Under the pieces are notes generated by a model. The model was not told where the DNA came from, ran no database searches, and worked only from the letters and a program-made list of their open reading frames with translations. The translations under genes and the position numbers were made by a program. Of a stretch of DNA of 64,000 bases, positions 9,172-19,201 are shown one piece after another. The DNA is taken from positions 558,001-622,000 of the forward strand of contig NZ_LR134327.1 of assembly GCF_900636915.1 (NCBI RefSeq), written 5' to 3'. This DNA comes from Aggregatibacter aphrophilus ATCC 33389 (lineage in GTDB: Bacteria > Pseudomonadota > Gammaproteobacteria > Enterobacterales > Pasteurellaceae). How positions within the stretch are numbered: position 1 is the stretch's first letter; each line of letters opens with the position of its first letter.

Positions 9172-10692
9172 TTACTGAACATATTGCTTTAAAACATCCC
9201 AGTCAATATAGCTCAAATTCGGGGCTTTGTCATAACCGTAAATATCCGGCAAAGTATGCACTTGATCTTTATCAACCCATGCGGTGACATAATATAAAAA
9301 GACCGGATTATCGGATTTAATGCTGGCTGATGTCGTTTTTCGGCTTTTCAATACATTTTGTTTTCGTTCATCGCTCCAACCCGCTTCTTTCAATAAAATT
9401 GTCGCAAGTTGATCAGATTTTTCTACACGCACGCAACCGGAACTTAAATCTCGTTTTTTATTACCAAATAAGCTGCGTTTTGGGGTGTCGTGTAAGTAAA
9501 TGGCATCAGAACTAGGCATATTAAATTTATAGTTACCTAAAGCGCTATTGTCGCTTGGAGCCTGGCGTAAACGGTACGGGAATTTCTTCGCCGTCATGTT
9601 TTCCCAATCAATGGTGTAAGGATCAATCGTATTTCCATTGCTGTCAATAATCGTATAGCCATTGCGATAAATATAACTCGGATCTTTTCGCACTTTCGGA
9701 ATAATATCTTCGTTAATTAGACGAGTTGGTGCATTCCAGGGCGGATTCACAACCACATTACTTAAACGACTAAACATGACTGGTGTTTTACGTTCTGTTT
9801 TTCCGACAATCACGCGAGAATTTAACACCGCTTCTCCATCACGGTAATAAGTTAACTGATAACTTGGAATATTCACAAAAATCCCATTTTGGAAAGTAGG
9901 CAAAATTCGCAAACGTTGTGCATTAATTGCCAGACGGTGCAACTCGGTAGTTTTATTTTTATCCACGCCTTTTACAATCAACGCTTTCACTTTATCTAAA
10001 GTTTGCTTAAACAAAGGATTGTCACTGGAAAGATTTTTTATGAAAGCCAAATTATCATTATTTTTAACCGCACTTAACCACGCAGAAAGTTGGTTTTCAT
10101 CAAACTTGCCGGCTTTATAACTATTTTCTGAATATAACCATTTTTGAGCTGAACGTTTCACATTATTGGCATAATACAAATAGTCTAAAAAGGCGTCGGT
10201 TAAAATGACATCCTCAATCAATTCCCCTTTTCCAGCAGATTCACTCACTGCATTCAACGCGCCGGAAGAACGCTTGGAAATACCAGCGGCAATCATAAGC
10301 GCATAATCATGTAAAAATTGTTGTTTGGCTTGGGTATCCGTCCAAAGAGGAGCAAAATTATTCTCTGTATAAATTTTTGCAATGAGCGGTTTAAACTGCA
10401 ACTGAGTATCACCAATACGCTCAACTAAGGCCTGCTCAGCTTGTTGTTGTTTTTCGGCAGCCAAACGCTCTTCTTCTGCTTTTTTCTCGGCAGCTAAGCG
10501 TTCCTCTTCTGCTTTAGCTTCCAATTCTAACTGTTGTGTAGTTAAATTTATTTCCTGCTGTGGCAAAACCTGTTCGGCAATTTTCTCCGCGACCTGAGGA
10601 GCCGCAGACTTAACCTCTTCAGCAACAACATTTCCTACATAAAAAGATGTCATTAATGCCAATGTTGCTAATTTAAAAGACTTTGTATTCAT
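9172..10692 (-). CDS. ldtD: L,D-transpeptidase YcbB/LdtD
   Basis: LdtD forms 3-3 peptidoglycan crosslinks in the periplasm and gives beta-lactam tolerance in E. coli. The 506-residue protein has an N-terminal signal (about 1-24, ending VVA), a charged alanine/glutamate coiled-coil segment (about 55-90) and a C-terminal YkuD domain. The catalytic pair is His401 (LHDTPKRSLF) and Cys420 in SSGCVRV. It is about 110 residues shorter than E. coli LdtD. Within the coiled segment an 11-residue unit with core AEEERLAAEK occurs twice in tandem (61-81), with several synonymous DNA differences between the copies. AAGGAA precedes the start. Confidence 0.94.
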   Translation of the reverse strand: MNTKSFKLATLALMTSFYVGNVVAEEVKSAAPQVAEKIAEQVLPQQEINLTTQQLELEAKAEEERLAAEKKAEEERLAAEKQQQAEQALVERIGDTQLQFKPLIAKIYTENNFAPLWTDTQAKQQFLHDYALMIAAGISKRSSGALNAVSESAGKGELIEDVILTDAFLDYLYYANNVKRSAQKWLYSENSYKAGKFDENQLSAWLSAVKNNDNLAFIKNLSSDNPLFKQTLDKVKALIVKGVDKNKTTELHRLAINAQRLRILPTFQNGIFVNIPSYQLTYYRDGEAVLNSRVIVGKTERKTPVMFSRLSNVVVNPPWNAPTRLINEDIIPKVRKDPSYIYRNGYTIIDSNGNTIDPYTIDWENMTAKKFPYRLRQAPSDNSALGNYKFNMPSSDAIYLHDTPKRSLFGNKKRDLSSGCVRVEKSDQLATILLKEAGWSDERKQNVLKSRKTTSASIKSDNPVFLYYVTAWVDKDQVHTLPDIYGYDKAPNLSYIDWDVLKQYVQ

Positions 10693-10739
10693 GAATAGTA
10701 GTTCCTTAATTCATCTTCTTAAAAACTTATGTAAAAACG

Positions 10740-10760
10740 ACCGCACTTTTAAAAGTGCGG
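10740..10760 (-). terminator. prc terminator, back-to-back USS palindrome
   Basis: Positions 10741-10760 form a perfect 20-base palindrome made of ACCGCACTT-type and AAGTGCGG-type arms with no separate spacer. A run of T follows on the minus strand (complement of 10729-10737). It ends prc transcription before ldtD. Confidence 0.7.
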
Positions 10761-10776
10761 CCTAAAAATAAAACGT

Positions 10777-12834
10777 TTATTTATTCGAAGATTTATTCGC
10801 TTCTTTTATCTCTTCTTTTTCTCCACTAAATTTTACGACATCTACCGCCATAGCTTCCGCTTCTTTTAAGAAGAAATCCGGTGCATCATAATCTTTCGGC
10901 AAATCATTAATGTCTTTTAATGGTTTCTTACCTTCACGCTTAAAGCGCGCATTTAGATCTTTCAAACGCTTATCGTCATCTTTGTCATTTTCTGCTTTAC
11001 GTTTTTCATAATTCAGCGATAAGAATTTACGATCACGACGTTCATCACGCACTTTTAAATCTTCATTTAATGCAATGAATTCAGGATCTTTCGCCATTCT
11101 GTCTCGATGTTTTTTTGTTAATTCGGCGACTAAATCACGTGCTTTTGTCACTTCGGAATAGTTCACCGACGGAATCTTATCCCAAGGCAGCGCATTGTCC
11201 TCTTTCTCTTCGCCATATTCTTTCATATCGATGACATTAGGGAAGGTAATATCTGGCGCTACGCCTTTCAATTGAGTACTCCCCCCATTAATCCGATAGA
11301 ACTTTTGAATAGTATATTGAATTAAACCTAACGGAGTTTGATCCAAATCGTACACAAAGTTCAATGAACGACTTTGTTGTACCGTGCCTTTACCATAAGT
11401 ATTTTGGCCTATAATAATACCACGATTGTAGTCCTGAATTGCCGCTGCAAAAATCTCGGAAGCAGATGCACTAAAGCGGTTAATCATCACCAATAACGGA
11501 CCAGTGTATTGCTGCGCGTTATCCGGGTCTTCGTGAACACGAATGCGTTGATAAGCATCACGGACTTGCACCACTGGACCATCGCTAATAAATAAACCGC
11601 TTAAACCTACAGCCTCAGTCAAAGCTCCACCGCCGTTTTCACGCAAATCAACAATTAATGCAGATGCACCTTTAGTTTGCATTTCAACAAGTAGCTTCTT
11701 CACATCATTCGTTAAACCAAGATAAAAACTTGGAATTTTGATAATAGCTACAGTCACGCCATCAACTTTTTCAACAGTTAATTTGGCGGCTTGATCTTCA
11801 ATTCGGATTTTGTCTCGAACTAGCGTAACGATACGGGATTTTCCGCCTTTTGCAGGTTCCACTTCTAAACGAACTTTAGACCCCTTTTTACCTTTAATTT
11901 TATCAACAATGTCTTCCAAACGCCAACCGATAACATCTTCAATTTCGCCTTTTTCTTGACCTACACCGACAATCTTATCACCGGCTTTCAGTTTCTTACT
12001 ACGTTCTGCCGGAGCGCCAGGAACTAAAGACTTAATACTGGTTTCATCATCTTCAGCTTGCAAAGTGGCACCAATCCCCTCCAAAGAAAGATTCATACTT
12101 TCGTTGAAACTTTTTGCAGTGCGGGGCGCCAAATAACTGGTATGAGGGTCAATCTCGCGGGCGAAGGCATTTAAATAGGTTTGTAGCACATCATCGGCCT
12201 TGGTTTGAGTTAAACGACGAATGGCTAAATTGTAACGTTTAACCAATTTATCTTTAATTTCTGGCCATTTTTTATCTTTTAATTTCAAGCTGATAATGTC
12301 ATTTTTAACACGCGCCTCCCACAATTTTTCGGCATCAGCTTCTGTTTTGGGCCAAGCAGCTTTTTCACGATCAATTTCAATTTGATCATCACCACTTAAA
12401 TTCGGTTCTTTATCCAGCAATGACAATGCATAACGATAACGCTCGTAACGGCGTTTCATCATTAAATCATACATATTGAAAGCAATGTCTAATGTGCCAG
12501 CATTTAACTCTTCATCTATTTTCTTACCATATTTTGCACGCATTTCATCAATATCAGATTGCAAAAAAGTCGTACGATTAAAATCGAGTGCTTTAAGATA
12601 ACGATCAAAAATCTTTTCTGAAAACTCATCGTCAAGTTGAAATTTACGATAATGGGATTGTGTCAGACGGGTCGTTGCACGCTTAGTCGCAAACATATTC
12701 ACTTCGGAAGGTTGCAAAGTAACAAGATCGCTTGCTTTTAACTTTGGTTGTACCGCTTCTACAACACCGGCGTTAAATAAAAATGTTCCTAACACAAGTG
12801 CGGTCAAATAATTTTTTGTTTTAGTAAATTTCAT
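10777..12834 (-). CDS. prc: Tail-specific periplasmic protease Prc
   Basis: Prc (Tsp) is a periplasmic S41 serine protease that trims proteins from their C-termini; in E. coli it processes FtsI and controls peptidoglycan hydrolases. The 685-residue product has a signal peptide (about 1-27), an N-terminal helical domain, a PDZ domain (about 245-340) and the protease core. Counting against E. coli, the Ser/Lys dyad is Ser457 (FSASASEIF) and Lys482 (YGKGTVQQ), with Asp468 between. The lysine-rich C-terminus is normal for the family. The proQ-prc order matches E. coli, with a hairpin between the genes. Confidence 0.97.
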   Translation of the reverse strand: MKFTKTKNYLTALVLGTFLFNAGVVEAVQPKLKASDLVTLQPSEVNMFATKRATTRLTQSHYRKFQLDDEFSEKIFDRYLKALDFNRTTFLQSDIDEMRAKYGKKIDEELNAGTLDIAFNMYDLMMKRRYERYRYALSLLDKEPNLSGDDQIEIDREKAAWPKTEADAEKLWEARVKNDIISLKLKDKKWPEIKDKLVKRYNLAIRRLTQTKADDVLQTYLNAFAREIDPHTSYLAPRTAKSFNESMNLSLEGIGATLQAEDDETSIKSLVPGAPAERSKKLKAGDKIVGVGQEKGEIEDVIGWRLEDIVDKIKGKKGSKVRLEVEPAKGGKSRIVTLVRDKIRIEDQAAKLTVEKVDGVTVAIIKIPSFYLGLTNDVKKLLVEMQTKGASALIVDLRENGGGALTEAVGLSGLFISDGPVVQVRDAYQRIRVHEDPDNAQQYTGPLLVMINRFSASASEIFAAAIQDYNRGIIIGQNTYGKGTVQQSRSLNFVYDLDQTPLGLIQYTIQKFYRINGGSTQLKGVAPDITFPNVIDMKEYGEEKEDNALPWDKIPSVNYSEVTKARDLVAELTKKHRDRMAKDPEFIALNEDLKVRDERRDRKFLSLNYEKRKAENDKDDDKRLKDLNARFKREGKKPLKDINDLPKDYDAPDFFLKEAEAMAVDVVKFSGEKEEIKEANKSSNK

Positions 12835-12862
12835 TCAGACTTTCCTAATAAATACCAATAAA

Positions 12863-12890
12863 ATAAAGTTATCTGACAAGATAACTTTAT
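12863..12890 (-). terminator. Hairpin between proQ and prc
   Basis: ATAAAGTTATC (12863-12873) and GATAACTTTAT (12880-12890) form a perfect 11-base AT-rich stem with a six-base loop; TTTATT follows on the minus strand. Low GC makes it a weak terminator, so proQ and prc could still be partly co-transcribed. Confidence 0.5.
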
Positions 12891-12901
12891 TAAAACTCAA
12901 G

Positions 12902-13519
12902 TTAGGCAAATAAACGATCTGCTGTGATGTTTATCACTAATCCATTGTCCAATTCAACACGGGCTGTATCATTGGAAAACGCTAAAACCAAAGCATTTTG
13001 TGCACGTTCTCCCACTTTCACTTTAACTTGTTGACCTTTTTGCAATGTTGCCATATCAATGCTATTTAATACCACTTTTGGTTTACGAGCAGGTTTTTCG
13101 CCCTGTCTATCGATGGGCTTATGACGACGTAGCGGACGTTTTTTCTCAGCAGCACCTTTGGCAGCTTTTTCGCTTGCCCGTTTTTGAGCAAGCGCTGCTT
13201 TGGCTTCAGCCAACTGTTGCGCAGCGTGTTCTATATGTTCCTGCTCCAATTCACCGGCAGGATTTCCCTCCAAATCCACACGCACAGCTCCGGCTTTACA
13301 GCCATGCAAATAACGCCAGTTTGAGGTATATTGACGTAAGGCCTGACGCAATTGAGTTTTACTTACGCGCTCATCATCTTTTAACGCCTCACTGAGGTCT
13401 TGAAACAAACCGATTTTTAATGGTTTTGCCTCTCCCTCAATAGAAAAACATAGCGGAAACTTTTCCGCCAAATAAGCAATAATCTCTTTGTTATTAGTTA
13501 ACTTTTGCACTTCTGTCAT
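12902..13519 (-). CDS. proQ: RNA chaperone ProQ
   Basis: ProQ is a global RNA-binding chaperone for structured mRNA 3' ends and small RNAs. The 205-residue protein has a FinO/ProQ domain (about 1-120, including KPLKIGLFQDL and LRQYTSNWRYL), a basic linker rich in Lys/Arg/Ala (about 130-150) and a C-terminal Tudor-like domain ending in ITADRLFA. The frame is open for 52 more codons upstream, but AGGA lies seven bases before 13519 and MTEVQKLTNNKEII is the family start. It is divergent from letA, as in E. coli where yebST sit beside proQ. Confidence 0.95.
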   Translation of the reverse strand: MTEVQKLTNNKEIIAYLAEKFPLCFSIEGEAKPLKIGLFQDLSEALKDDERVSKTQLRQALRQYTSNWRYLHGCKAGAVRVDLEGNPAGELEQEHIEHAAQQLAEAKAALAQKRASEKAAKGAAEKKRPLRRHKPIDRQGEKPARKPKVVLNSIDMATLQKGQQVKVKVGERAQNALVLAFSNDTARVELDNGLVINITADRLFA

Positions 13520-13729
13520 TACGAAATCCTGCATAGATTTTAAGTAGAAAAACTTGCTACATTTTAGCTTAATTTCAGAAAAAATGACAATTAATAATCT
13601 ATTTACCCTCAAGAAATAATAAATTTTTGTAAAAATGACCGCACTTTTATGTCTAAGCAATGTAAATTCATACAAAAAAGCTGAAATACAGTATAAAATG
13701 CGCTCTCTTTTACTTAGGTAACATAATTA

Positions 13730-15010
13730 ATGACAGCAAATTCATCCGTAAATTTCACCAAGGCCAACTTCTACCGTATAACGCGTTGCGGAGATTGTAA
13801 TGCCGTGGTTAAAATTTCCACCTTGCAACAAGGTCAAAGTGCCGTTTGTCCACGCTGTCATAACGTCTTATACGCCACCAGTCGTTGGAGCTTAAAACGT
13901 TGTTCTATCATCGCCCTTTCAATATTGATTTTAATGCCTTTTGCCCTAACCTATCCGCTGCTTAGCATTGATTTGCTTGGTGAAAAAATTGATGCGTCAG
14001 TTTGGTTGGGCGTTTGGAAAATGGCGACTCAAGGTTTTTCCTATACAGCGTTTTTAATCTTTATTTGTGCCGTATTTATGCCTATTGCCTTTGCGCTGTT
14101 AGTCATTTTATTGCAGTTATCGAAAATGATAAAAATCAAACCGCGCAATTTATTAATTTCTCTAGGATATATCAAACCTTGGGTGATGTTTGATGTTTAC
14201 TTAGTTGCGCTAGGCGTGAGTATATTTAAAGTTCGTGAATACGCCACAGTCGAAGTGGATATCTATTTAATTGCATTGGTTTTCACCGCACTTTTAACCA
14301 CATTATTATTTATTAAAATTAATCCTAACGAAGTGTGGAACGATTTTTACCCGCAAAGCAAAGCCGTTAATGAACTGACTCGAGCAGAGAACTTGCGTTA
14401 TTGTCACTCCTGCCAGTACAGTTTTATCAATCCACTGTCGGATCGCAAAGAACGAGAAATCTGTCCCCGTTGTTTTTCACAAATAGATATCCCACCTTCC
14501 ATTAAATTGCAACGTACTTGGGCATTGTTACTCGCTGGGATTATCATGCTATTCCCCGCCAATTTATTGCCAATGTCGGTGATTTATTTAAACGGTGCGC
14601 CTAGCGCAGATACATTGATGTCGGGCGTAATAAGTTTTATGGAGATGGGTAGCTATTTCATCGCCTTTATCGTGTTCACTGCCAGTATTTTCGTACCAAT
14701 TAGCAAAGTACTGATTATGTTGTATTTGCTTATTTGTGTGCATTTCAAGCTCAAACACTCGATCCGTTGGCAAATGCGCTTATTACATATCGTGCATTTC
14801 GTCGGACGTTGGTCTATGTTAGATTTATTCGTATTGGCGTTAATGATGTCCTTGGTCACACGCGGACAAATTATTGATTTTTCTGTAGGTACTGCAGCGT
14901 TTTATTTCGGCGCAGCGGTATTTTTAACAATGATTGCAGCGGAACAATTTGACAGCCGCTTAATTTGGGAAATATATGACAGACAACAAGCAAAACACAC
15001 CAACTCATGA
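13730..15010 (+). CDS. letA: Inner-membrane lipid transport protein LetA (YebS/PqiA family)
   Basis: LetA (YebS) works with LetB to move phospholipids between the inner and outer membranes. The 426-residue protein has two related halves, each with a zinc-ribbon pair (Cys20/Cys23 and Cys40/Cys43; then CHSC and CPRC near residues 224-247) followed by four predicted membrane helices. AGGTAAC precedes the start. Its last 35 bases overlap letB, which points to translational coupling. Identity rests on the tandem ribbon plus PqiA architecture and on the adjacent MCE protein. Confidence 0.94.
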   Translation: MTANSSVNFTKANFYRITRCGDCNAVVKISTLQQGQSAVCPRCHNVLYATSRWSLKRCSIIALSILILMPFALTYPLLSIDLLGEKIDASVWLGVWKMATQGFSYTAFLIFICAVFMPIAFALLVILLQLSKMIKIKPRNLLISLGYIKPWVMFDVYLVALGVSIFKVREYATVEVDIYLIALVFTALLTTLLFIKINPNEVWNDFYPQSKAVNELTRAENLRYCHSCQYSFINPLSDRKEREICPRCFSQIDIPPSIKLQRTWALLLAGIIMLFPANLLPMSVIYLNGAPSADTLMSGVISFMEMGSYFIAFIVFTASIFVPISKVLIMLYLLICVHFKLKHSIRWQMRLLHIVHFVGRWSMLDLFVLALMMSLVTRGQIIDFSVGTAAFYFGAAVFLTMIAAEQFDSRLIWEIYDRQQAKHTNS

Positions 15011-17630
15011 AACCGAAGTGTCGGCACAGATTCGTCAAAATAAACGAATTTCACCCTTTTGGTTACTTCCGTTCATCGCACTTTGTATCGGCGCCATTTT
15101 GTTCTTTCAAATTGTACAAGAGCAAGGCATTAGCGTTCGTATCAGTTTTTCCAATGGTGATGGTATCGTAGCAGGTAAAACTCAGATTCGTTATCAAGGG
15201 TTACAGATTGGGGTGGTGAAGAAAGTTAATTTCACCAATGACTTACAAACAGTAGAAGTGGTCGCCAATATTTATCCTGAGGCTAGAAGCGTACTCCGTG
15301 AAAACACTAAATTTTGGTTGGTTAAGCCAAGTGCTTCTTTGGCCGGGATTTCCGGTCTAGATGCATTAGTCTCTGGTAACTACATTACCTTACAGCCTGG
15401 TGATGGCGATACCCAGCATGAATTCACAGCGGAAACAGAAGGGCCAATTGCACAACTCAATCCCGGCGATTTATTAATTCATTTGATTTCTGACGACTTG
15501 GGTTCAATTTCCATTGGTGCATCTATTTATTATAAAAAAACACCGGTAGGTAAAATCTATGACTATCATTTCACCGAAGACGGTAAAAAAGTCGAAATTG
15601 ATGTGGTCATTGACAAGCCTTATACAAAATTCGTGAAAAAAGACAGTCACTTTTGGAATATCAGCGGTATTAATGCCAATATCAGTATTTCCGGCCTAAA
15701 TGTAAACATGGATAGTTTAAATTCCGTGGTGCAAGGCGCCGTTGCCTTTGACTCACCAAACGAAAGCGTAAACGCTGAAATGAATGAAAAATATACCCTT
15801 TATTCCAATTTACAAGCGGCCAAGCGTGGTATCAATATTCAAGTCAATATTCCAAACACGGCCGGATTGGAAGAAGGAAAAACCCATGTGTACTACCAAA
15901 ATACGGAAATCGGCGTACTCTCGAAACTAAGTGCAGTGGAAAGTAACGATGAAATTTTAACTGGTACATTGCTCATTGATCCAAACCTTGCCAACTTATT
16001 TAAAGCCAATACCAACATTGTATTACGCGTGAAAAAACCGGGACTCGGTGATTTAACCGATGTACAAAAGCTATTGCGTGGAAAATATTTTGAGGTATTG
16101 CCGGGCTCCGGTGATAGCAAAATGGCATTTGATGTTATTAAAGAAAGCGAGCTGCTGTTAAAACAACCTAATACTTTAGTTCTCAACCTCACAGCACCGG
16201 AAACCTATGGCGTCAGTGAAGGACAACCACTGATTTATAACAACATTCAAATCGGTGAAATCGTAGACCAGTCTATAGATACTGCTGGCGTCAAATTTAA
16301 AGTGGCCATAGCCGGAGAATATCGTCATTTAATTCATGGTGATACACTCTTTATTGCTGCTTCTAATTTTGATGTCAGTATCGGCATTGACGGTTTACGT
16401 TTCGAGGCTGCAACACCGGAAAAATGGTTACAAGGCGGCATTCGAGTGGTGGCAGGCAAAACTCAAAGCAAACCCAAAGCCACTTATGCACTTTACAGTG
16501 ATTTAAGCAATGCGGAAGCTGGTATTACCGAGGTTCAGCCTAAGCCGACAATCACCTTAAATACTACTCATCTACCAAGTATTAGCAAAGGTTCTCTAGT
16601 GCTTTACCGTCAATATGAAGTCGGGAAGATTTTAGATGTTCGTCCACAAACACAAAACTTCGAAGTGGATGTATTTATTTACCCGAAATATCAGCATTTG
16701 CTAACAGAGAAAAGCCTATTCTGGGTGGAAAGCGCCGCACAAATTGATATAACACCAAAAGGTATCAGTATTCAGGCATCCCCTGTGGCCCGTTCTCTAA
16801 AGGGTGCAATCAGTTTTGATAATAGTGGAGGTAAAAACAATCACACCCTTTACCCAAATGAATTGCGGGCGAAATCTGCCGGGCAGCAAATTACATTAAC
16901 CGCAGAAGATGCCACCAACATCAGCAAAGGCATGGTATTACGTTATCTTGGGTTAAACATTGGTGAAATCGATAGCATTCAGCTTGACCAAAAAAATAAC
17001 AAAATTATCACCAAGGCCTTCATTAATCCGAATTATATGGCGCTCATTGCCAAAGAAGGATCGCGCTTTAAAGTGATTTCACCACAAATTTCCGCCGGAG
17101 GCATTGAAAATATCGATAGCCTGCTGCAACCTTATATTGATGTAGAAGTAGGAGCCGGTAAAAGCAAAACACAATTTACTTTAAGCCAATCTGTCAGCAA
17201 TAACATCAAATATACCAACGGGTTACCGCTTGTTCTAGAAACTAATGATGCATTAAACATCACGGCGGGATCACCGATCATGTATCGCGGAGTGGAAGTA
17301 GGTACGATTAAAAACTTAGAATTGAATTCTTTAGGCGATCGAGTATTTATCAACATTCTTATCGCCCCGAGATACCAACATTTAGTGCGCCAAAATTCCG
17401 AGTTCTGGATCGCTTCCGGCTATGATTTTAATCTCAGTCTGACCGGCGGCGCACAATTTAATACAGGCAGTGTACAACAACTGTTAAAAGGCGGTATCTC
17501 CTTTTCCACACCATCGAGCACTGTAGTTCAGGGACAAGCTAAAGCCAATCAACATTTCTTACTACAAGTCAAACGCCCTGAAGACGCACAAAAATGGAAC
17601 CAAGGCGCGTTACCGGCAGCAAAAAATTGA
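14976..17630 (+). CDS. letB: MCE-domain lipid tunnel LetB (YebT)
   Basis: LetB forms a periplasmic tube of stacked MCE rings that links the two membranes for lipid transport. The 884-residue protein has one N-terminal membrane helix (about 27-46, after RISPFWLLP) and seven MCE repeats, recognisable by the recurring pattern of Gly, a turn, then YxGxxIGxV. They begin near residues 52, 163, 285, 402, 520, 635 and 750. Seven repeats and the length match E. coli YebT (877). The gene overlaps letA by 35 bases and ends at a strong USS terminator. Confidence 0.96.
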   Translation: MTDNKQNTPTHETEVSAQIRQNKRISPFWLLPFIALCIGAILFFQIVQEQGISVRISFSNGDGIVAGKTQIRYQGLQIGVVKKVNFTNDLQTVEVVANIYPEARSVLRENTKFWLVKPSASLAGISGLDALVSGNYITLQPGDGDTQHEFTAETEGPIAQLNPGDLLIHLISDDLGSISIGASIYYKKTPVGKIYDYHFTEDGKKVEIDVVIDKPYTKFVKKDSHFWNISGINANISISGLNVNMDSLNSVVQGAVAFDSPNESVNAEMNEKYTLYSNLQAAKRGINIQVNIPNTAGLEEGKTHVYYQNTEIGVLSKLSAVESNDEILTGTLLIDPNLANLFKANTNIVLRVKKPGLGDLTDVQKLLRGKYFEVLPGSGDSKMAFDVIKESELLLKQPNTLVLNLTAPETYGVSEGQPLIYNNIQIGEIVDQSIDTAGVKFKVAIAGEYRHLIHGDTLFIAASNFDVSIGIDGLRFEAATPEKWLQGGIRVVAGKTQSKPKATYALYSDLSNAEAGITEVQPKPTITLNTTHLPSISKGSLVLYRQYEVGKILDVRPQTQNFEVDVFIYPKYQHLLTEKSLFWVESAAQIDITPKGISIQASPVARSLKGAISFDNSGGKNNHTLYPNELRAKSAGQQITLTAEDATNISKGMVLRYLGLNIGEIDSIQLDQKNNKIITKAFINPNYMALIAKEGSRFKVISPQISAGGIENIDSLLQPYIDVEVGAGKSKTQFTLSQSVSNNIKYTNGLPLVLETNDALNITAGSPIMYRGVEVGTIKNLELNSLGDRVFINILIAPRYQHLVRQNSEFWIASGYDFNLSLTGGAQFNTGSVQQLLKGGISFSTPSSTVVQGQAKANQHFLLQVKRPEDAQKWNQGALPAAKN

Positions 17631-17634
17631 TGAG

Positions 17635-17671
17635 AAAAATGACCGCACTTTGTTGAAGTGCGGTCATTTTT
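17635..17671. terminator. Bidirectional USS terminator between letB and pepT
   Basis: AAAAATGACCGCACTT (17635-17650) and AAGTGCGGTCATTTTT (17656-17671) form a perfect 16-base stem with a five-base loop. A-tract and T-tract on the two sides let it serve both convergent genes. Confidence 0.9.
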
Positions 17672-17682
17672 GACTGCGATTT

Positions 17683-18933
17683 TTAGCTAAACGATTTTTG
17701 AGTTGCCAATTCCACGACTTTCACAATTACATTCACCGCGTCTTTCATGCCTTCAAGCGTAATCAATTCATGCTTACTATGAAAATTATACCCGCCGGTG
17801 AAAATATTCGGACAAGCCAACCCTTTTTCTGCTAACCAAGCACCGTCGGTGCCACCTCGAATGAGCTTATGATTTGGTGTAATTCCGCATTGTTTCATGG
17901 CAAGATCCGCCAGTGCGATAGATTGAGGCACTTGTTTTACTGCCTCATACATATTTTTATAGCTATCGGTAAGTTCTAGCTCAATCAGTTTTGGTAAATG
18001 TTTTTGTTGATTAAATTGATCTACTAAATTACGGATAAATTGTTTACGTTTTTCAAATTCTGCTCCATCAAAATCACGAATGAGATAATGCAACTCTGCT
18101 TTTTCAATATCGCCGGAAAAATGATTTAAATGAAAGAAACCTTCCCTCTGTTCAGTGTTTTCAGGGGTTTCTGCCTGAGGAAAAGATTGCTGAAATTCAC
18201 AAGCGAGAGCTAATGCATTAATCATTTTATTTTTTGCCGAACCGGTGTGAATATTACGTCCGTGAAAAGTCACTTTGGCAGAAGCTGCATTAAAGTTTTC
18301 ATACTCCAGTTCCCCCACAGCCCCACCATCAATGGTATAAGCCCAATCGCATGGAAAATCATCGAAAGGAAAAAATTGCATACCGAGACCGATTTCTTCA
18401 TCAGGTGTGAATGCAACTCGAATATTACAGTGAGGTAAATTTTCCGTTTTTAAACGATAAAGTGCGGTCATAATTTCCGCTATTCCGGATTTGTTATCAG
18501 CACCCAATAAGGTATTTCCATCAGCCACAATCAAAGTTTTGCCGATGAGCTGATGCAAGAAAGGATAATAGACAGGGCTGATAAACTCTTCGCCGATACC
18601 TAAAGCAATGTCACCGCCACGATAATTTTCGATAACTTCAGGTTGTACATTTTTGCCGCTACAATCAGGCGAGGTATCTAAATGCGAAATGAGGCCGATA
18701 GTAGGCGCGTTTAAATCCACATTAGAAGGTAAAAATGCCGTGAGAACACAATGTTTACTCAACACAATGTCTTGTAATCCCAACGCAACAAGCTCTTGTT
18801 GTAGGTGTTTGGCAAGGGTAAGTTGACCTGAAGAGCTAGGTGAGTTTTTTGCACCTAGTTTAGATTGGGTATCATAATCAACATAATTAAAAAAACGTTC
18901 CAAAACCGGTTCTTTAGATAGTAAATCTTGCAT
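17683..18933 (-). CDS. pepT: Peptidase T (tripeptide aminopeptidase)
   Basis: PepT is a cytosolic M20 zinc aminopeptidase that releases the N-terminal residue of tripeptides. The 416-residue product shows the metal-site motifs in family order: HLDTSPD, GADNKSG, TPDEEIG, DGGAVGE and HSKHE. The length is that of the family (about 410). A strong AGGAGG lies before the ATG. The gene is monocistronic, convergent with letB. An exact USS lies inside the coding region near 18462. In E. coli pepT is next to potABCD in divergent orientation, as here. Confidence 0.97.
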   Translation of the reverse strand: MQDLLSKEPVLERFFNYVDYDTQSKLGAKNSPSSSGQLTLAKHLQQELVALGLQDIVLSKHCVLTAFLPSNVDLNAPTIGLISHLDTSPDCSGKNVQPEVIENYRGGDIALGIGEEFISPVYYPFLHQLIGKTLIVADGNTLLGADNKSGIAEIMTALYRLKTENLPHCNIRVAFTPDEEIGLGMQFFPFDDFPCDWAYTIDGGAVGELEYENFNAASAKVTFHGRNIHTGSAKNKMINALALACEFQQSFPQAETPENTEQREGFFHLNHFSGDIEKAELHYLIRDFDGAEFEKRKQFIRNLVDQFNQQKHLPKLIELELTDSYKNMYEAVKQVPQSIALADLAMKQCGITPNHKLIRGGTDGAWLAEKGLACPNIFTGGYNFHSKHELITLEGMKDAVNVIVKVVELATQKSFS

Positions 18934-19125
18934 AATTTTCCTCCTTTATTTTTATCTATTTTGCTTTCCGAAAAACACATGAAAAAAATCAAGTTTAGTC
19001 TAGTGATAAAACGTATACAGTTCCTTGATATATAACAACTATTCTAGTTTTTATTAAAAATCACTATTAATTACTTTTCATTATGCCCCGATCACTATAT
19101 CATTAGCTCCTATTTTAATGTAGCC

Positions 19126-19152
19126 CCTGCATAATTTTGCAGGTTTTTATTT
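19126..19152 (+). terminator. Terminator-like hairpin in the potA leader
   Basis: CCTGCA (19126-19131) and TGCAGG (19138-19143) pair around a six-base loop and are followed by TTTTTATTT. The hairpin lies about 50 bases before the potA start, so it would act on potA's own leader as an attenuator. A hairpin with the same core arms lies before potD. Confidence 0.55.
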
Positions 19153-19201
19153 CTACTCAGTACCAACTTATTTGGTGAAATTAGGGAGAAAACCAAAGCT
19201 A

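Noticed and set aside
13520..13675. 52-residue N-terminal extension of ProQ
   Set aside because: AGGA and the family start support 13519, and the extension carries an embedded USS and AT-rich leader-like sequence.
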